DNA of 64,000 nucleotides from positions 1 to 64,000 of the forward strand of contig NZ_JAFIFK010000024.1 in the NCBI RefSeq assembly GCF_020832045.1. Direction: 5' to 3'. Under the pieces are notes generated by a model. It saw only the letters and a program-made list of their open reading frames with translations. It made no database searches and was not told the DNA's origin. The stretch is from Halomonas sp. (GTDB taxonomy: Bacteria > Pseudomonadota > Gammaproteobacteria > Pseudomonadales > Halomonadaceae). Position numbers and translations under genes: made by a program. Position 1 is the stretch's first letter. Each line of letters begins with the position of its first letter. Shown one piece after another: positions 1 to 7,894 of the stretch.

Positions 1-149
1 TGGCCCATGTGCAGGCTGCCGGTGACGTTGGGCGGCGGGATCATGATCGAGTAGGGTTCGCCCTCGCCCGAGGGGGCGAAGCGGCCGTCGGCCTCCCAGC
101 GCTCGTACCAGCGGGATTCGATCTGCTCGGGTTGGTAGGTCTTGTCCAT
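1..149 (-). CDS. valS: Valine--tRNA ligase, N-terminal fragment (runs off the window)
   Basis: Class I aminoacyl-tRNA synthetase that charges tRNA-Val in the cytoplasm. Only the first 49 codons are present. The start ATG is at 147-149 and the protein opens [18 protein letters not shown], typical of ValRS. Residues 36-44 read SIMIPPPNV, and the ATP-binding HIGH-type signature appears as HMGH right at the window edge. The gene lies downstream of holC on the same strand, as in many gammaproteobacteria, separated from it by about 300 bp that include a palindromic repeat. Identification is firm despite the truncation, which comes from the window boundary. Confidence 0.93.
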   Translation of the reverse strand, partial: MDKTYQPEQIESRWYERWEADGRFAPSGEGEPYSIMIPPPNVTGSLHMG

Positions 150-335
150 GGGGCGTTCCGGGTCCAGAAATGATCGCCGCCGGGTCGTGGCGCCGGGCGG
201 CAGGAAAGTCGTCTAAGCGGTCGAAAAATGGGCTCAATTATAGCGCGATGGGGCGCTTGGCGTCAGCCTTGCCGCTCGGGGCTGATTCGGCAATAGGAGA
301 GGGGGCGCCAGGAGTTTCGTCAACGGGGCTGATCC
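150..335. other. Intergenic stretch between valS and the repeat
   Basis: This is the leader of valS on the minus strand plus unassigned sequence. It includes a short A/T-richer patch around 222-245. I see no convincing promoter, T-box-like element or reading frame with a ribosome-binding site. Confidence 0.4.
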
Positions 336-445
336 GGGGGCAGGCCTGCGAGGAGGCGCTGTGAACCCATCCCTGGGCGCTACTTTTGCCATCCCTGGCA
401 AAAGACCTCCTCTTCGGCCTGCCCCCGGCGCCCCTCACCTCGGCG
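336..445. repeat. Palindromic intergenic repeat, copy 1 (between holC and valS)
   Basis: About 110 bp that aligns by eye, almost without gaps, to 921-1030. Shared blocks include GGCAGGCCT near the left end, GGAGGCGCTGTGAA, GCCATCCCTGGC, GACCTCC and TCGGCCTGCCC, then GGCGCCCCTC. The left and right ends are complementary (GCAGGCC with GGCCTGC, GGAGG with CCTCC) and a small inner hairpin forms at GCCATCCCTGGC, so the element can fold into a long imperfect stem. It begins ten bases past the holC stop. It looks like a REP- or MITE-type element rather than coding sequence. Confidence 0.8.
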
Positions 446-455
446 TTTTGATGAC

Positions 456-896
456 TCAGCCGCGTAGCTGATGTGCTTTGACGGGATAGCCGCGCTGCTT
501 GTAGGTCTGCCAGCACTCGCGCTTGGCGACGAGTACCTGCTGATGCTGGTTGATGATCTCGGCAACCCGCTCGAAGCGCGAGAACCACTCGGGAATTCCC
601 GGGTCGAGGTTGAGCAGCGCCATGGGCGCCTCGGCACTCGGTTCGGGCGGCTGCTCCCAGCCGATGGTCACCGCCACGCTCTCGGCCATCTCGCTGCCGA
701 GCAGGGCGTGGGGCAGGTAGGCCTCGGGTCGAAAGGTCCACAGCCGCTCGTCGAGGTCGCTGGCCATGGCCTCGTCCTCGGCGTGCAGGTGCAGCCGGTA
801 GCCCTTGCCGGCGATGGTCTCGGCCAGCCGGCAGGCGAAGTCGAGCCGCGCTTCCAGCGTGGTGTCGGGAAGGATGTAGAAATCTACTTGCGTCAT
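456..896 (-). CDS. holC: DNA polymerase III chi subunit
   Basis: Accessory clamp-loader subunit that links SSB to the replisome. The 146-residue protein starts MTQVDFYILPDT, the usual chi opening. It continues with the helix that removes partial charges of the fold (LACRLAETIAGKGYRLHL-like region, residues 20-40) and the W-containing segment LDERLWTFRPEAYLPH (47-62), which is characteristic of HolC. Length matches the family (about 140-150). The usual neighbours are present, with valS downstream, but pepA is not adjacent because ilvE sits between. The gene is bracketed by two copies of the same palindromic repeat, one just past its stop and one about 25 bp before its start. Confidence 0.92.
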   Translation of the reverse strand: MTQVDFYILPDTTLEARLDFACRLAETIAGKGYRLHLHAEDEAMASDLDERLWTFRPEAYLPHALLGSEMAESVAVTIGWEQPPEPSAEAPMALLNLDPGIPEWFSRFERVAEIINQHQQVLVAKRECWQTYKQRGYPVKAHQLRG

Positions 897-920
897 CTAA
901 CTCTGCCCGGGGCTTTCCCT

Positions 921-1030
921 CAGGGCAGGCCTTTGCGGAGGCGCTGTGAATACTTCCCTGTACGCTACCGACGCCATCCCTGGCGTAGGACCTCCGCGTC
1001 GGCCTGCCCTTCGGCGCCCCTCGCCTCGGT
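921..1030. repeat. Palindromic intergenic repeat, copy 2 (between ilvE and holC)
   Basis: Second copy of the element at 336-445, in the same orientation. Its terminal complementarity is better kept: GGGCAGGCC at 923-931 pairs with GGCCTGCCC near 1000-1009, and GCGGAGG pairs with CCTCCGC. The inner hairpin GCCATCCCTGGC is identical in both copies, whereas the loops next to it differ. It occupies most of the ilvE-holC gap, so any holC promoter must lie within or very close to it. Confidence 0.82.
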
Positions 1031-1089
1031 GGTGATAGTCGTGGTCGCAACGGGCTCGCTCCAGCAGGCCCATTGCTGTGACTTTGCTG

Positions 1090-2187
1090 TTACACCAGCC
1101 GAGTCAACCAGCCGTGCTTGTCTTCCGCACGGCCGTACTGCAGATCGAGCAGCTTGCCCCGCAGGCGCTTGGCGACCTCGTTGCCGGCGTCGGGCATCTG
1201 CACGGTGCCGTCTTCGGTGACCAGCTGGCCCACCGGGGTGATCACCGCAGCGGTGCCGCAGGCGAAGACCTCGCTGATCTCGCCGGAGGCCACGCCGTCG
1301 CGCCACTCGTCGATGCTGATGGCGCGCTCTTCCGGTGTCAGGCCCTCGTCGCGGCCCAGGGTGAGCACCGAGTCACGGGTGACCCCTTCCAGGATGGTGT
1401 CGGTCAGGCGCGGGGTGACCAGGCGACCGTCCCTGTAGACGAAGAACAGGTTCATGCCACCCAGCTCCTCGATCCACTTGTTCTCGGCGGCGTCGAGGAA
1501 AGCCACCTGACTGCAGCCGTACTTCTCGGCCTCCTTCTGGGCGGCCAGCGATGCTGCATAGTTGCCACCGCACTTGGCAAAGCCGGTGCCGCCGGGAGCG
1601 GCGCGCTTGTAGTGCGAGGAGAGCCAGATCGATACCGGGGCGATACCGCCCTTGAAGTAGGCGCCGGCCGGGGAGGCGATCACGTAATAGTCGACTTCGT
1701 GGGCCGGACGCACCCCGAGGAACTTCTCACTGGCGATCATGAACGGGCGCAGATAAAGGCTCGACTCATCGCTCTCGTCGCGGGGTGTCGGCACCCAGGC
1801 GTGATCCTGCGCGAGCAGGGCCTTGAGCGATCCGACGAAATCTTCGTCGCTGAGCTCGGGCAGGGCGAGGCGACGAGCGCTACGGCGGAAGCGCTCGGCA
1901 TTCTTCTCCGGGCGAAACGACCATATTGAACCGTCGGCGTGACGGTAAGCCTTGATGCCCTCGAAGATCTCCTGGCCGTAGTGCAGCACCGCGGCCGCCG
2001 GGTCGAGGGTCAGCGGGCCGTAGGGCCGCACCTCGTGGCCGTGCCACCCGGCATCGGCCGTCCAGCGCACATGGGCCATGTGGTCGCTGAAGTGACGCCC
2101 GAAACCGGGGTTGGCAAGGATGTCGTCGCGAATGTTGGCTGCCATGGGAATGGCGCTGGGCAGCGTCTCGAAGGTTGCGTTGGGCAC
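1090..2187 (-). CDS. ilvE: Branched-chain-amino-acid aminotransferase (BCAT, fold-type IV)
   Basis: PLP enzyme that exchanges the amino group between glutamate and the keto acids of Leu, Ile and Val. The 365-residue length and motifs fit the longer eukaryote-like BCAT subgroup. LHYGQEIFEGIKAYR (68-82) lines the pocket, and KCGGNYAAS contains the PLP lysine K205. EELGGMNLFFV and the FACGTAAVITPVG segment bind the cofactor phosphate. The start is GTG at 2185-2187 with GGAGA ten bases upstream. The gene lies between pepA and holC, which are usually adjacent, and a strong hairpin separates it from pepA, so it probably has its own promoter. Confidence 0.93.
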   Translation of the reverse strand: MPNATFETLPSAIPMAANIRDDILANPGFGRHFSDHMAHVRWTADAGWHGHEVRPYGPLTLDPAAAVLHYGQEIFEGIKAYRHADGSIWSFRPEKNAERFRRSARRLALPELSDEDFVGSLKALLAQDHAWVPTPRDESDESSLYLRPFMIASEKFLGVRPAHEVDYYVIASPAGAYFKGGIAPVSIWLSSHYKRAAPGGTGFAKCGGNYAASLAAQKEAEKYGCSQVAFLDAAENKWIEELGGMNLFFVYRDGRLVTPRLTDTILEGVTRDSVLTLGRDEGLTPEERAISIDEWRDGVASGEISEVFACGTAAVITPVGQLVTEDGTVQMPDAGNEVAKRLRGKLLDLQYGRAEDKHGWLTRLV

Positions 2188-2239
2188 GGCAAATGAGTCT
2201 CCGCTATGCCGGGATTCCGGCGTTTTATTGAGCGTTTCG

Positions 2240-2267
2240 GCGCTCCGGGCTGACGAGCCCGGAGCGC
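2240..2267. terminator. Strong hairpin between pepA and ilvE
   Basis: A perfect 12-bp stem (2240-2251 with 2256-2267) around a four-base GACG loop. It lies in the pepA-ilvE gap about 50 bp past the pepA stop. No U-tract follows on either strand, so intrinsic termination is only plausible; it may instead stabilise the pepA mRNA end. Confidence 0.5.
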
Positions 2268-2318
2268 GCTATGCGACAGATGTAACGGTTGGCGCCTGGG
2301 ATGGCAACCTTGGCGGTG

Positions 2319-3839
2319 TCAGACCTCGTTCTCGACCTGTCGTGCCTCTTCCTCACGGTCGAGCAGGAACTGGGTCAAGAGCCCTACCGGGCGGCCGCTG
2401 GCGCCCTTCTGCTTGCCCGAGGTCCAGGCGGTGCCGGCGATGTCGAGGTGTGCCCAGGGAAACTTGTCCGCGAAGCGCGAGAGGAAACACGCCGCGGTGA
2501 TGGTGCCGGCCGGGCGGCCGCCGATATTGGCCATGTCGGCGAAGTTGGAGTCGAGCTGCTCCTTGTACTCGTCCCAGAGCGGCAGGTGCCAGGCGCGGTC
2601 CCAGGCGGCCTCGCCGGCCTCGAGCAGGTCCAGCGCCAGGTCGTCGTCGTTGGAGAGCAGGCCGGTGGCATGGTGCCCCAGGGCGATGATCGCCGCTCCG
2701 GTGAGAGTAGCGATGTCGACCACGCTGGCAGGCTCGAAGCGTTCGGCATAGGTCAGGGCATCGCACAGCACCAGGCGCCCTTCGGCGTCGGTGTTGAGCA
2801 CCTCGACGGTGAGCCCCTTGAGGGTCTTGATGATGTCGCCGGGCTTGGTAGCGCGGCCGTCGGGCATGTTCTCGGCGGCGGCGACGATGAACACCAAGTT
2901 AAGCTTGGGGCGAATGCCGAGCACTGCCTTGGCGGTGCCGAATACGCTAGCTGCACCGCACATGTCGAACTTCATCTCGTCCATGCCCTCGCCGGGCTTG
3001 AGCGAGATGCCGCCGGTATCGAAGGTGATGCCCTTGCCGACCAGGACATGAGGCGAGTCATCGGCCTTCTCGGCGCCTTGGTACTTCATTACGATCAGCC
3101 GCGAGGGTTGCTCGCTGCCACGGCCCACCGAGAGCAGGCTATGGGCACCGAGTTCCTCCAGCGCCGCCTCGTCGAGGATTTCGACCTCAAGGGCCCCGCC
3201 GGATTCGCGCCCCAACTGCTCGGCCTGCTCGGCCAGGTAGCTGGGTGTGCAGACGTTACCCGGCAGATTGCCCAGGGTGCGGGTATAGGCCACGCCTTGG
3301 CCCACCGCGTTGCCGATACGGGCGCCTTCGCGGGCATCATCGGCGGCGTCGACGTCGCTGAGCAGCAAGGTGACCTTGGCGAGGCGCGGGCGCGGCGCCT
3401 TCTCTGACTTGAACTCATCGAAGCGGTAAACGGCACGTTGCGCTGCCTCGGCGGTCATACGTGCCTTCCAGGCAGTGCTACGCTCAGGCACGGGAACGTC
3501 GGTAAAAGCTGCCGCGACCTCTTCCACCGTCAGCCCTGCCACAGCGGTGAAGGCGGCGTCCAATGCCTTGATGAAGGCGCGCTCCTGGCACTTATTGCGC
3601 TCACCCAGGCCCACCAGCATCAGGCGATCGGCGCTGAGGCCGGGGGCGAAGGGAATCAACTGCACATTGCCCAGCTTGGCGTCGAAGTCGCCACGCTCGA
3701 TCAGCTGGCCGATCAGCCGCTCGCTGGCGTCATTGAGCTTTGCAGCGGCGGGCAGCAGGTCGCCGTCCTTGAAAACCGGTACCACGAGGCAAGCCGATTC
3801 GGCCTTGGCGGGATTGGCCGTCTGAACGGGGAATTCCAT
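2319..3839 (-). CDS. pepA: Leucyl aminopeptidase (M17, cytosol aminopeptidase)
   Basis: Hexameric two-metal exopeptidase that removes N-terminal Leu and other residues. PepA of E. coli also binds DNA in cer recombination and carAB control; whether this one does is unknown. With the start chosen here the protein has 506 residues. Metal and catalytic residues are in place: K269, D274, D292, and the NTDAEGR signature with D351, E353 and R355. I start at the ATG at 3837-3839 because GTGGAG lies five bases upstream. An in-frame start 18 bases earlier has no comparable site. The gene is divergent from lptF, the common arrangement. Confidence 0.95.
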   Translation of the reverse strand: MEFPVQTANPAKAESACLVVPVFKDGDLLPAAAKLNDASERLIGQLIERGDFDAKLGNVQLIPFAPGLSADRLMLVGLGERNKCQERAFIKALDAAFTAVAGLTVEEVAAAFTDVPVPERSTAWKARMTAEAAQRAVYRFDEFKSEKAPRPRLAKVTLLLSDVDAADDAREGARIGNAVGQGVAYTRTLGNLPGNVCTPSYLAEQAEQLGRESGGALEVEILDEAALEELGAHSLLSVGRGSEQPSRLIVMKYQGAEKADDSPHVLVGKGITFDTGGISLKPGEGMDEMKFDMCGAASVFGTAKAVLGIRPKLNLVFIVAAAENMPDGRATKPGDIIKTLKGLTVEVLNTDAEGRLVLCDALTYAERFEPASVVDIATLTGAAIIALGHHATGLLSNDDDLALDLLEAGEAAWDRAWHLPLWDEYKEQLDSNFADMANIGGRPAGTITAACFLSRFADKFPWAHLDIAGTAWTSGKQKGASGRPVGLLTQFLLDREEEARQVENEV

Positions 3840-3956
3840 GGTGACTCCACAAGACAAGCGATGGGGGATTCAGGATAATGCCGGCACGGCTCCGGGGCCT
3901 GCCGAATCCCCCCAAGTGTACTCAAGGCATGGCGCCATTGCATGGAAGACCGCTGA

Positions 3957-5036
3957 ATGATCATTTTTCGTTACCTGACACGCGAGATCCTGCTCACCAT
4001 GGCCGCCGTTGCCGGCGTGCTGCTGCTGGTCATCATGGGCAGTCGCTTCATTCGCTATTTTACCGATGCGGCGGAAGGCGACATTCCTGCCACCATTCTC
4101 GGCAATTTGATGCTGTTTCATCTGCCAGGCTTTCTCGAGCTTATTTTGCCGCTGGCCTTCTTTCTCGGCATTCTTCTAGCCTATGGCCAACTCTACCTCA
4201 ATAGCGAGATCACCGTGCTGGTGGCCTGTGGCATCAGCCCGGCTCGTCTCTTCCAGGTCAGTCTGGTGCCGGCCACCCTGGTGGCGTTAATGGTGGGGCT
4301 GTGCAGCCTGTGGCTGACCCCGGCGGGTGCGTTGCACAATGCCGTGATGCTCGAAGAGCAGCGCAGCCAGCTCGACTTCTCAGCACTGGCTCCCGGGCGC
4401 TTCCAGGACTTCGGCGGTGGGCGAACCGCTTACACCGAGTCTTTCAGCGATGACGGCAGCCGCATGCAGGAAGTGTTCATCAGCGAGCGACAGCGGCGCC
4501 GTGACGGCACGCCGGAAACCGCCGTGACCCGTGCCGGTAGCGGCTATCAAACCGTCGACCCCGACACCGGCAGCCGCTTTCTGGTGCTGGCCGACGGGGA
4601 GCGCTACAGCGTCGACCCCGGGCGCTTCGAGGCCGAGCGACTGGAGTTCGAGACCTATGCCGTGCGCCTTTCTCTCGGACGCGAGCAGCGTGAGCTGGAC
4701 TCGGCAGATTATGCCACTACGCTCGCACTGTTAAACGACGACTCCGACCGGGCTCGAGCGCAACTGCAGTGGCGGCTCTCGCTGCCGCTGATGGTCTTCA
4801 TCCTGACCTTGATGGCCATGCCGCTCTCACGGGTCAACCCACGCCAGGGGCGCTTCGCCAAGCTGTTGCCGGCGATCTTCCTGCATGTCTGCTACCTGAG
4901 CCTGCTGTTGGCGGCCCTGGATGCCGTCGGTCGGGGGACATTGCCGGCGGCCATCGGCATGTGGCCGATCCATGTTCTGTTCCTGGCGCTGGGCGTGGCG
5001 CTATTGATGCACAACCAACGCAGGGGGATGCGTTGA
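3957..5036 (+). CDS. lptF: LPS export ABC transporter permease LptF
   Basis: Inner-membrane half of the LptB2FG exporter, which extracts lipopolysaccharide and passes it to LptC. The 359-residue protein opens MIIFRYLTREIL and has the YjgP/YjgQ layout: TM segments near residues 12-30, 55-78 and 100-120, a periplasmic beta-jellyroll of about 130 residues, then three C-terminal TMs (270-355). GGAAG precedes the start by about seven bases. It overlaps lptG by one base (TGATG), so the two are translationally coupled. It diverges from pepA, leaving a 117-bp gap that should hold both promoters. Confidence 0.95.
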   Translation: MIIFRYLTREILLTMAAVAGVLLLVIMGSRFIRYFTDAAEGDIPATILGNLMLFHLPGFLELILPLAFFLGILLAYGQLYLNSEITVLVACGISPARLFQVSLVPATLVALMVGLCSLWLTPAGALHNAVMLEEQRSQLDFSALAPGRFQDFGGGRTAYTESFSDDGSRMQEVFISERQRRRDGTPETAVTRAGSGYQTVDPDTGSRFLVLADGERYSVDPGRFEAERLEFETYAVRLSLGREQRELDSADYATTLALLNDDSDRARAQLQWRLSLPLMVFILTLMAMPLSRVNPRQGRFAKLLPAIFLHVCYLSLLLAALDAVGRGTLPAAIGMWPIHVLFLALGVALLMHNQRRGMR

Positions 5037-6100
5037 TGCTGACGGATCGTCTCGACCGCTATATCGCCCGTAACGTTCTGGGAGCGATCATCGTCGTTCA
5101 GGTGGTGCTGCTGGGGCTCGACCTGGTGATCTCCTACATCAACGACCTGGATGACGTGGAGGGTAACTATGGTGCCTTCCAGGTGCTGCTCTATTTGCTG
5201 ATGCGGATGCCATGGCGCTTCTATCAGTACGCGCCGGTAGCTGTACTGATCGGTGCACTGATCGGCCTGGGCAGCATGGCGTCGAGCAACGAGCTGACGG
5301 TGATGCGTGCCGCCGGGCGCTCTCTCACGCGAATCCTTTGGGGGGTGATGAAGCCCATCATTCTGGTGGTGGCAGTGGTCCTGCTGGTTGCCGAGTACGT
5401 CAGCCCACGTACCGAACAGCTCGCCAGCGCCTGGCGCCTGGAGCAGATGCAGGGCGAGGGCACCGTGCTGGTCCAGAGCGGCGGATGGCAGCGCGAGGGC
5501 GACAGCGTCTATCGTTTCGGCGCCATTCGCGCCGACGATACCGTCCTCGATCTGACCCGGTACCGTTTCGAAGGGCGCGAGCTGCGCGAGGCCGTCGTGG
5601 CCGAACGTGCGGTATGGCGCGATGGCAGCTGGATGCTGGAAGAGGTGGGCACTACGCGTTTCCTGGATGACCGGACCGAGGCTGAACACCTCGACCGACA
5701 GCCCTGGGAAACCAGCCTGACACCGGCACAGCTCAATCGGCTCTTGCTGCCGATCAACAGCCAGGCGCCCAGCGAACTATGGGCCTATGCCCGCTTCCTG
5801 CAGAACCAGGGGCTGCAGGCGACCCACCCGCTGCTCTATTTCTGGCAGAAGATGCTGATACCGCTGACCATGGCATCGCTGGTACTGGTGGCAGCCTCGT
5901 TCGTGTTCGGTCCGCTGCGTACCGTGGCGGCTGGTACCCGCGTCTTCTACGGCGTGATCGTCGGCCTGGCATTCAAGTACCTGCAGGATCTACTGGCACC
6001 GGCCTCGACGGTATTTGGTTTCTCACCGGTTTGGGCGGTGCTGATGCCGACCCTGCTGAGCGCGGGGCTTGGGCTCTATCTTCTGCGCCGCTCCGGGTGA
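5036..6100 (+). CDS. lptG: LPS export ABC transporter permease LptG
   Basis: Partner permease of LptF in LPS extraction. The start is the ATG that shares its A with the lptF stop. The 354-residue protein opens MLTDRLDRYIARNVLGAI and has N-terminal TMs (about 12-32, 62-82, 100-120), a periplasmic jellyroll (about 130-260) and three C-terminal TMs ending LLRRSG. The segment around residues 75-100 (MASSNELTVMRAAGRS) is the cytoplasmic coupling helix with the conserved SNE-T-RA pattern that contacts LptB. Confidence 0.95.
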   Translation: MLTDRLDRYIARNVLGAIIVVQVVLLGLDLVISYINDLDDVEGNYGAFQVLLYLLMRMPWRFYQYAPVAVLIGALIGLGSMASSNELTVMRAAGRSLTRILWGVMKPIILVVAVVLLVAEYVSPRTEQLASAWRLEQMQGEGTVLVQSGGWQREGDSVYRFGAIRADDTVLDLTRYRFEGRELREAVVAERAVWRDGSWMLEEVGTTRFLDDRTEAEHLDRQPWETSLTPAQLNRLLLPINSQAPSELWAYARFLQNQGLQATHPLLYFWQKMLIPLTMASLVLVAASFVFGPLRTVAAGTRVFYGVIVGLAFKYLQDLLAPASTVFGFSPVWAVLMPTLLSAGLGLYLLRRSG

Positions 6101-6167
6101 CCCGCGTATTGCCCGGCCGCAGATCCCGGGACGCCCGCCCCCTTGGTAACGTTAGGAAAGGACTGTA

Positions 6168-6644
6168 ATGCAACGACGTTTCGATCAGCTCGACGATGCC
6201 TGGCCGGCCGGCCTGGCGCGCCGCCTGGGTGCCATGGTGTACGACGCCTTTCTGGTAGCTGCGATCTGGATCTCCCTCACCGTGCTGCACGTGGCTTTCG
6301 TGCGCCACGTGCTGGGCCTAGGTCCGGAAGAGGTGGGAGCGGGAGAGCCGCAGCGCCTGGTCCTGCAGCTGTTGCTGCTGGTAGGGGCTTTCGTATTCTT
6401 CGCCTTCTCTTGGATGCGTGGCGGCATGACACTGGGTATGCAGGCCTGGCGCTTGCGCGTGCAGACCCTCGATGGCCGCTCCATCACCCTACTTCAAAGC
6501 CTGGTGCGCTATCTGGTGGCCTGGGTTTCTCTGGCGGCCTTGGGCCTGGGGTATCTATGGGTGCTCTTCGATAGCGAGCGCCGCAGCTGGCCTGACATCG
6601 CCTCGGGCACCCGGGTGGTTGTACTGCCCAAGGAGAAGCGGTGA
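6168..6644 (+). CDS. RDD family membrane protein
   Basis: A 158-residue membrane protein with a clean AGGAAAGGA site upstream. The RDD features are visible: RRLGAMVYDAFLVAAIW at 19-35 (the R and D of the first helix), a second TM around 63-84, then a basic G-rich loop (GMTLGMQAWRLRV) and a third TM near 118-138. Members are uncharacterised or linked to sodium/proton exchange in some halophiles; no such role can be read here. It lies 67 bp behind lptG in the same direction and may belong to that transcript. Confidence 0.85.
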   Translation: MQRRFDQLDDAWPAGLARRLGAMVYDAFLVAAIWISLTVLHVAFVRHVLGLGPEEVGAGEPQRLVLQLLLLVGAFVFFAFSWMRGGMTLGMQAWRLRVQTLDGRSITLLQSLVRYLVAWVSLAALGLGYLWVLFDSERRSWPDIASGTRVVVLPKEKR

Positions 6645-6677
6645 TGTGACACCGATCAAAAAATGTTCGATTCGCTC

Positions 6678-6706
6678 TTGCGATAGTCTATGCGAATCAT
6701 TTACAT
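6678..6706 (+). promoter_or_regulatory. Candidate bfd promoter with Fur-like site
   Basis: TTGCGA at 6678-6683 and TTACAT at 6701-6706 are spaced 17 bp apart. The overlapping 6689-6704 stretch TATGCGAATCATTTAC matches 11 of 16 positions of the Fur half-site pair AATGATAATCATTATC by eye. The -10 match is weak. Iron repression fits the function of the gene. Confidence 0.5.
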
Positions 6707-6737
6707 TAATCCTCGTAAGCACAGCGAGGTGATGTCG

Positions 6738-6944
6738 ATGTACGTATGTATTTGCAAGGGCGTATCCGACCGCAAGATTCGTGAAAGTGTCGCGGAAGGC
6801 GCGCGTAGCTGGCGTGAAGTTCAGCAGGAAACAGGCTGCGGCACTCAGTGCGGCAAATGCGCCTGCGTGGGCAAGGCCATTGCCCGCGATGCCATCACCT
6901 CCGAAGTCATGGCTTCCACCAGCGATCTCGCCTACGCCGTATAG
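6738..6944 (+). CDS. bfd: Bacterioferritin-associated ferredoxin
   Basis: Small [2Fe-2S] protein that reduces bacterioferritin haem to release stored iron. With the start at 6738 it has 68 residues, and the cluster cysteines fall at C4, C6, C38 and C41 as in Pseudomonas Bfd, within MYVCICKGV and GCGTQCGKC. I reject the upstream ATG at 6690 because it lies inside the Fur-like site. GAGG at 6725-6728 is well placed for 6738; the in-frame ATG at 6732 is too close to it. A hairpin with a T-run follows, then bfr. Confidence 0.93.
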   Translation: MYVCICKGVSDRKIRESVAEGARSWREVQQETGCGTQCGKCACVGKAIARDAITSEVMASTSDLAYAV

Positions 6945-7000
6945 TCATCCTGTCTAGGCATCTCAACCGATGCCAATCTTTCTCATTCTAGTTGTGATTA

Positions 7001-7029
7001 ATCCAACCGCCTGTCCCGGTTGGATTTTT
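7001..7029 (+). terminator. Intrinsic terminator after bfd
   Basis: A 9-bp stem (7001-7009 ATCCAACCG with 7017-7025) around a seven-base loop, followed by TTTT to 7029. It ends the bfd transcript before bfr. Confidence 0.8.
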
Positions 7030-7056
7030 GCGTGTTGGGCCGATACTGCCTATGAT
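7028..7056 (+). promoter_or_regulatory. Candidate sigma70 promoter of bfr
   Basis: TTGCGT (7028-7033), a 17-bp spacer and TATGAT (7051-7056). The -35 overlaps the T-run of the bfd terminator. The predicted leader to the bfr ATG is about 55 bases. Confidence 0.6.
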
Positions 7057-7116
7057 GGTTTGATCAACTCGCTGTTGTACTGGCAAGACCCGTGATCGAC
7101 TGATAGGGAGAAGGCA

Positions 7117-7599
7117 ATGAAAGGCGATGCCAAGGTCATCGAGCATCTCAACAAGGCTCTCGGCAATGAGCTGGTGGCGATCAACCAGTACTTCCTGCAT
7201 GCCAAGATGTACAAGGATTGGGGCCTGAAGGCACTGGCCAAGTGGGAGTATGACGAATCCATCGACGAAATGAAGCATGCCGACAAGCTGATCGAACGTA
7301 TTCTGTTTCTCGAAGGTCTGCCCAACCTGCAGGACCTTGGCAAGCTGCACATCGGCGAGAACGTACGCGAGATGCTCGAGAGCGACCTCAAGATCGAGCA
7401 TGAAGGCCGTAACGACTACATCGAAGCGATTACCTACTGCGAGCAGGTCAAAGACTATGTTTCCCGCGATCTGTTCCGCGAGATTCTGGCCGACGAAGAA
7501 GAGCATATCGACCATATCGAAACCGAGCTCAGCCTGATCGACAAGGTCGGCATCGAAAATTACATGCTGCGCCAGATGCAGGCTGCCGGCGACGAATAA
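7117..7599 (+). CDS. bfr: Bacterioferritin (haem-containing ferritin)
   Basis: Forms a 24-subunit shell that oxidises and stores iron. The 160-residue protein is full length. All ferroxidase ligands are at canonical positions (E18, E51, H54, E94, E127, H130), and the haem-ligating methionine is M52 in the DEMKH context. A GGGAGAAGG site precedes the start. It lies just downstream of its release partner bfd but has its own likely promoter and strong terminator, so the two are probably independent transcripts. All key residues are intact, so this is a functional Bfr rather than an FtnA-type ferritin. Confidence 0.97.
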   Translation: MKGDAKVIEHLNKALGNELVAINQYFLHAKMYKDWGLKALAKWEYDESIDEMKHADKLIERILFLEGLPNLQDLGKLHIGENVREMLESDLKIEHEGRNDYIEAITYCEQVKDYVSRDLFREILADEEEHIDHIETELSLIDKVGIENYMLRQMQAAGDE

Positions 7600-7624
7600 T
7601 ATCTGCGCCGGGATGTATCCCAGC

Positions 7625-7655
7625 GGCACCGACCCTCGTCGGTGCCGTTTTTTTT
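7625..7655 (+). terminator. Intrinsic terminator after bfr
   Basis: A perfect 9-bp GC-rich stem (GGCACCGAC, 7625-7633, with 7638-7646), a four-base loop and then a run of eight T. Confidence 0.93.
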
Positions 7656-7894
7656 GCTTCGCAATAAGGGCTCGTTTACGCGGCGTTACCTGCGTGGCAT
7701 GTTGTTTCTGCAATGAACTAAGCTGGTGCAGATGTGCCGGCCCGACGTCAGCGGCTGCACCTTACTGGTGCCTCCGGCGCTGGTGGCGTGCCCCGTTATG
7801 GCTCGCCGAGCCAATGCCGGAGCGAACTGACGCCTTTGGCAGGCCGATTGCATAGAACAAGCACAACCAAAAACGCTTCGCGAGGGTAGCATTC
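7656..7894 (+). other. Long leader region before the NMT1-type ABC operon
   Basis: About 240 bp without a credible gene. It contains several short complementary segments (for example around 7748-7772) but no match to the TPP, guanidine or other riboswitch cores I know. GAGG at 7884-7887 serves the next gene. Confidence 0.35.

Noticed and set aside
7656-7894. Possible TPP or guanidine riboswitch before the NMT1-type operon
   Set aside because: Neither the CUGAGA/ACCUGA cores of TPP elements nor ykkC consensus blocks are present.
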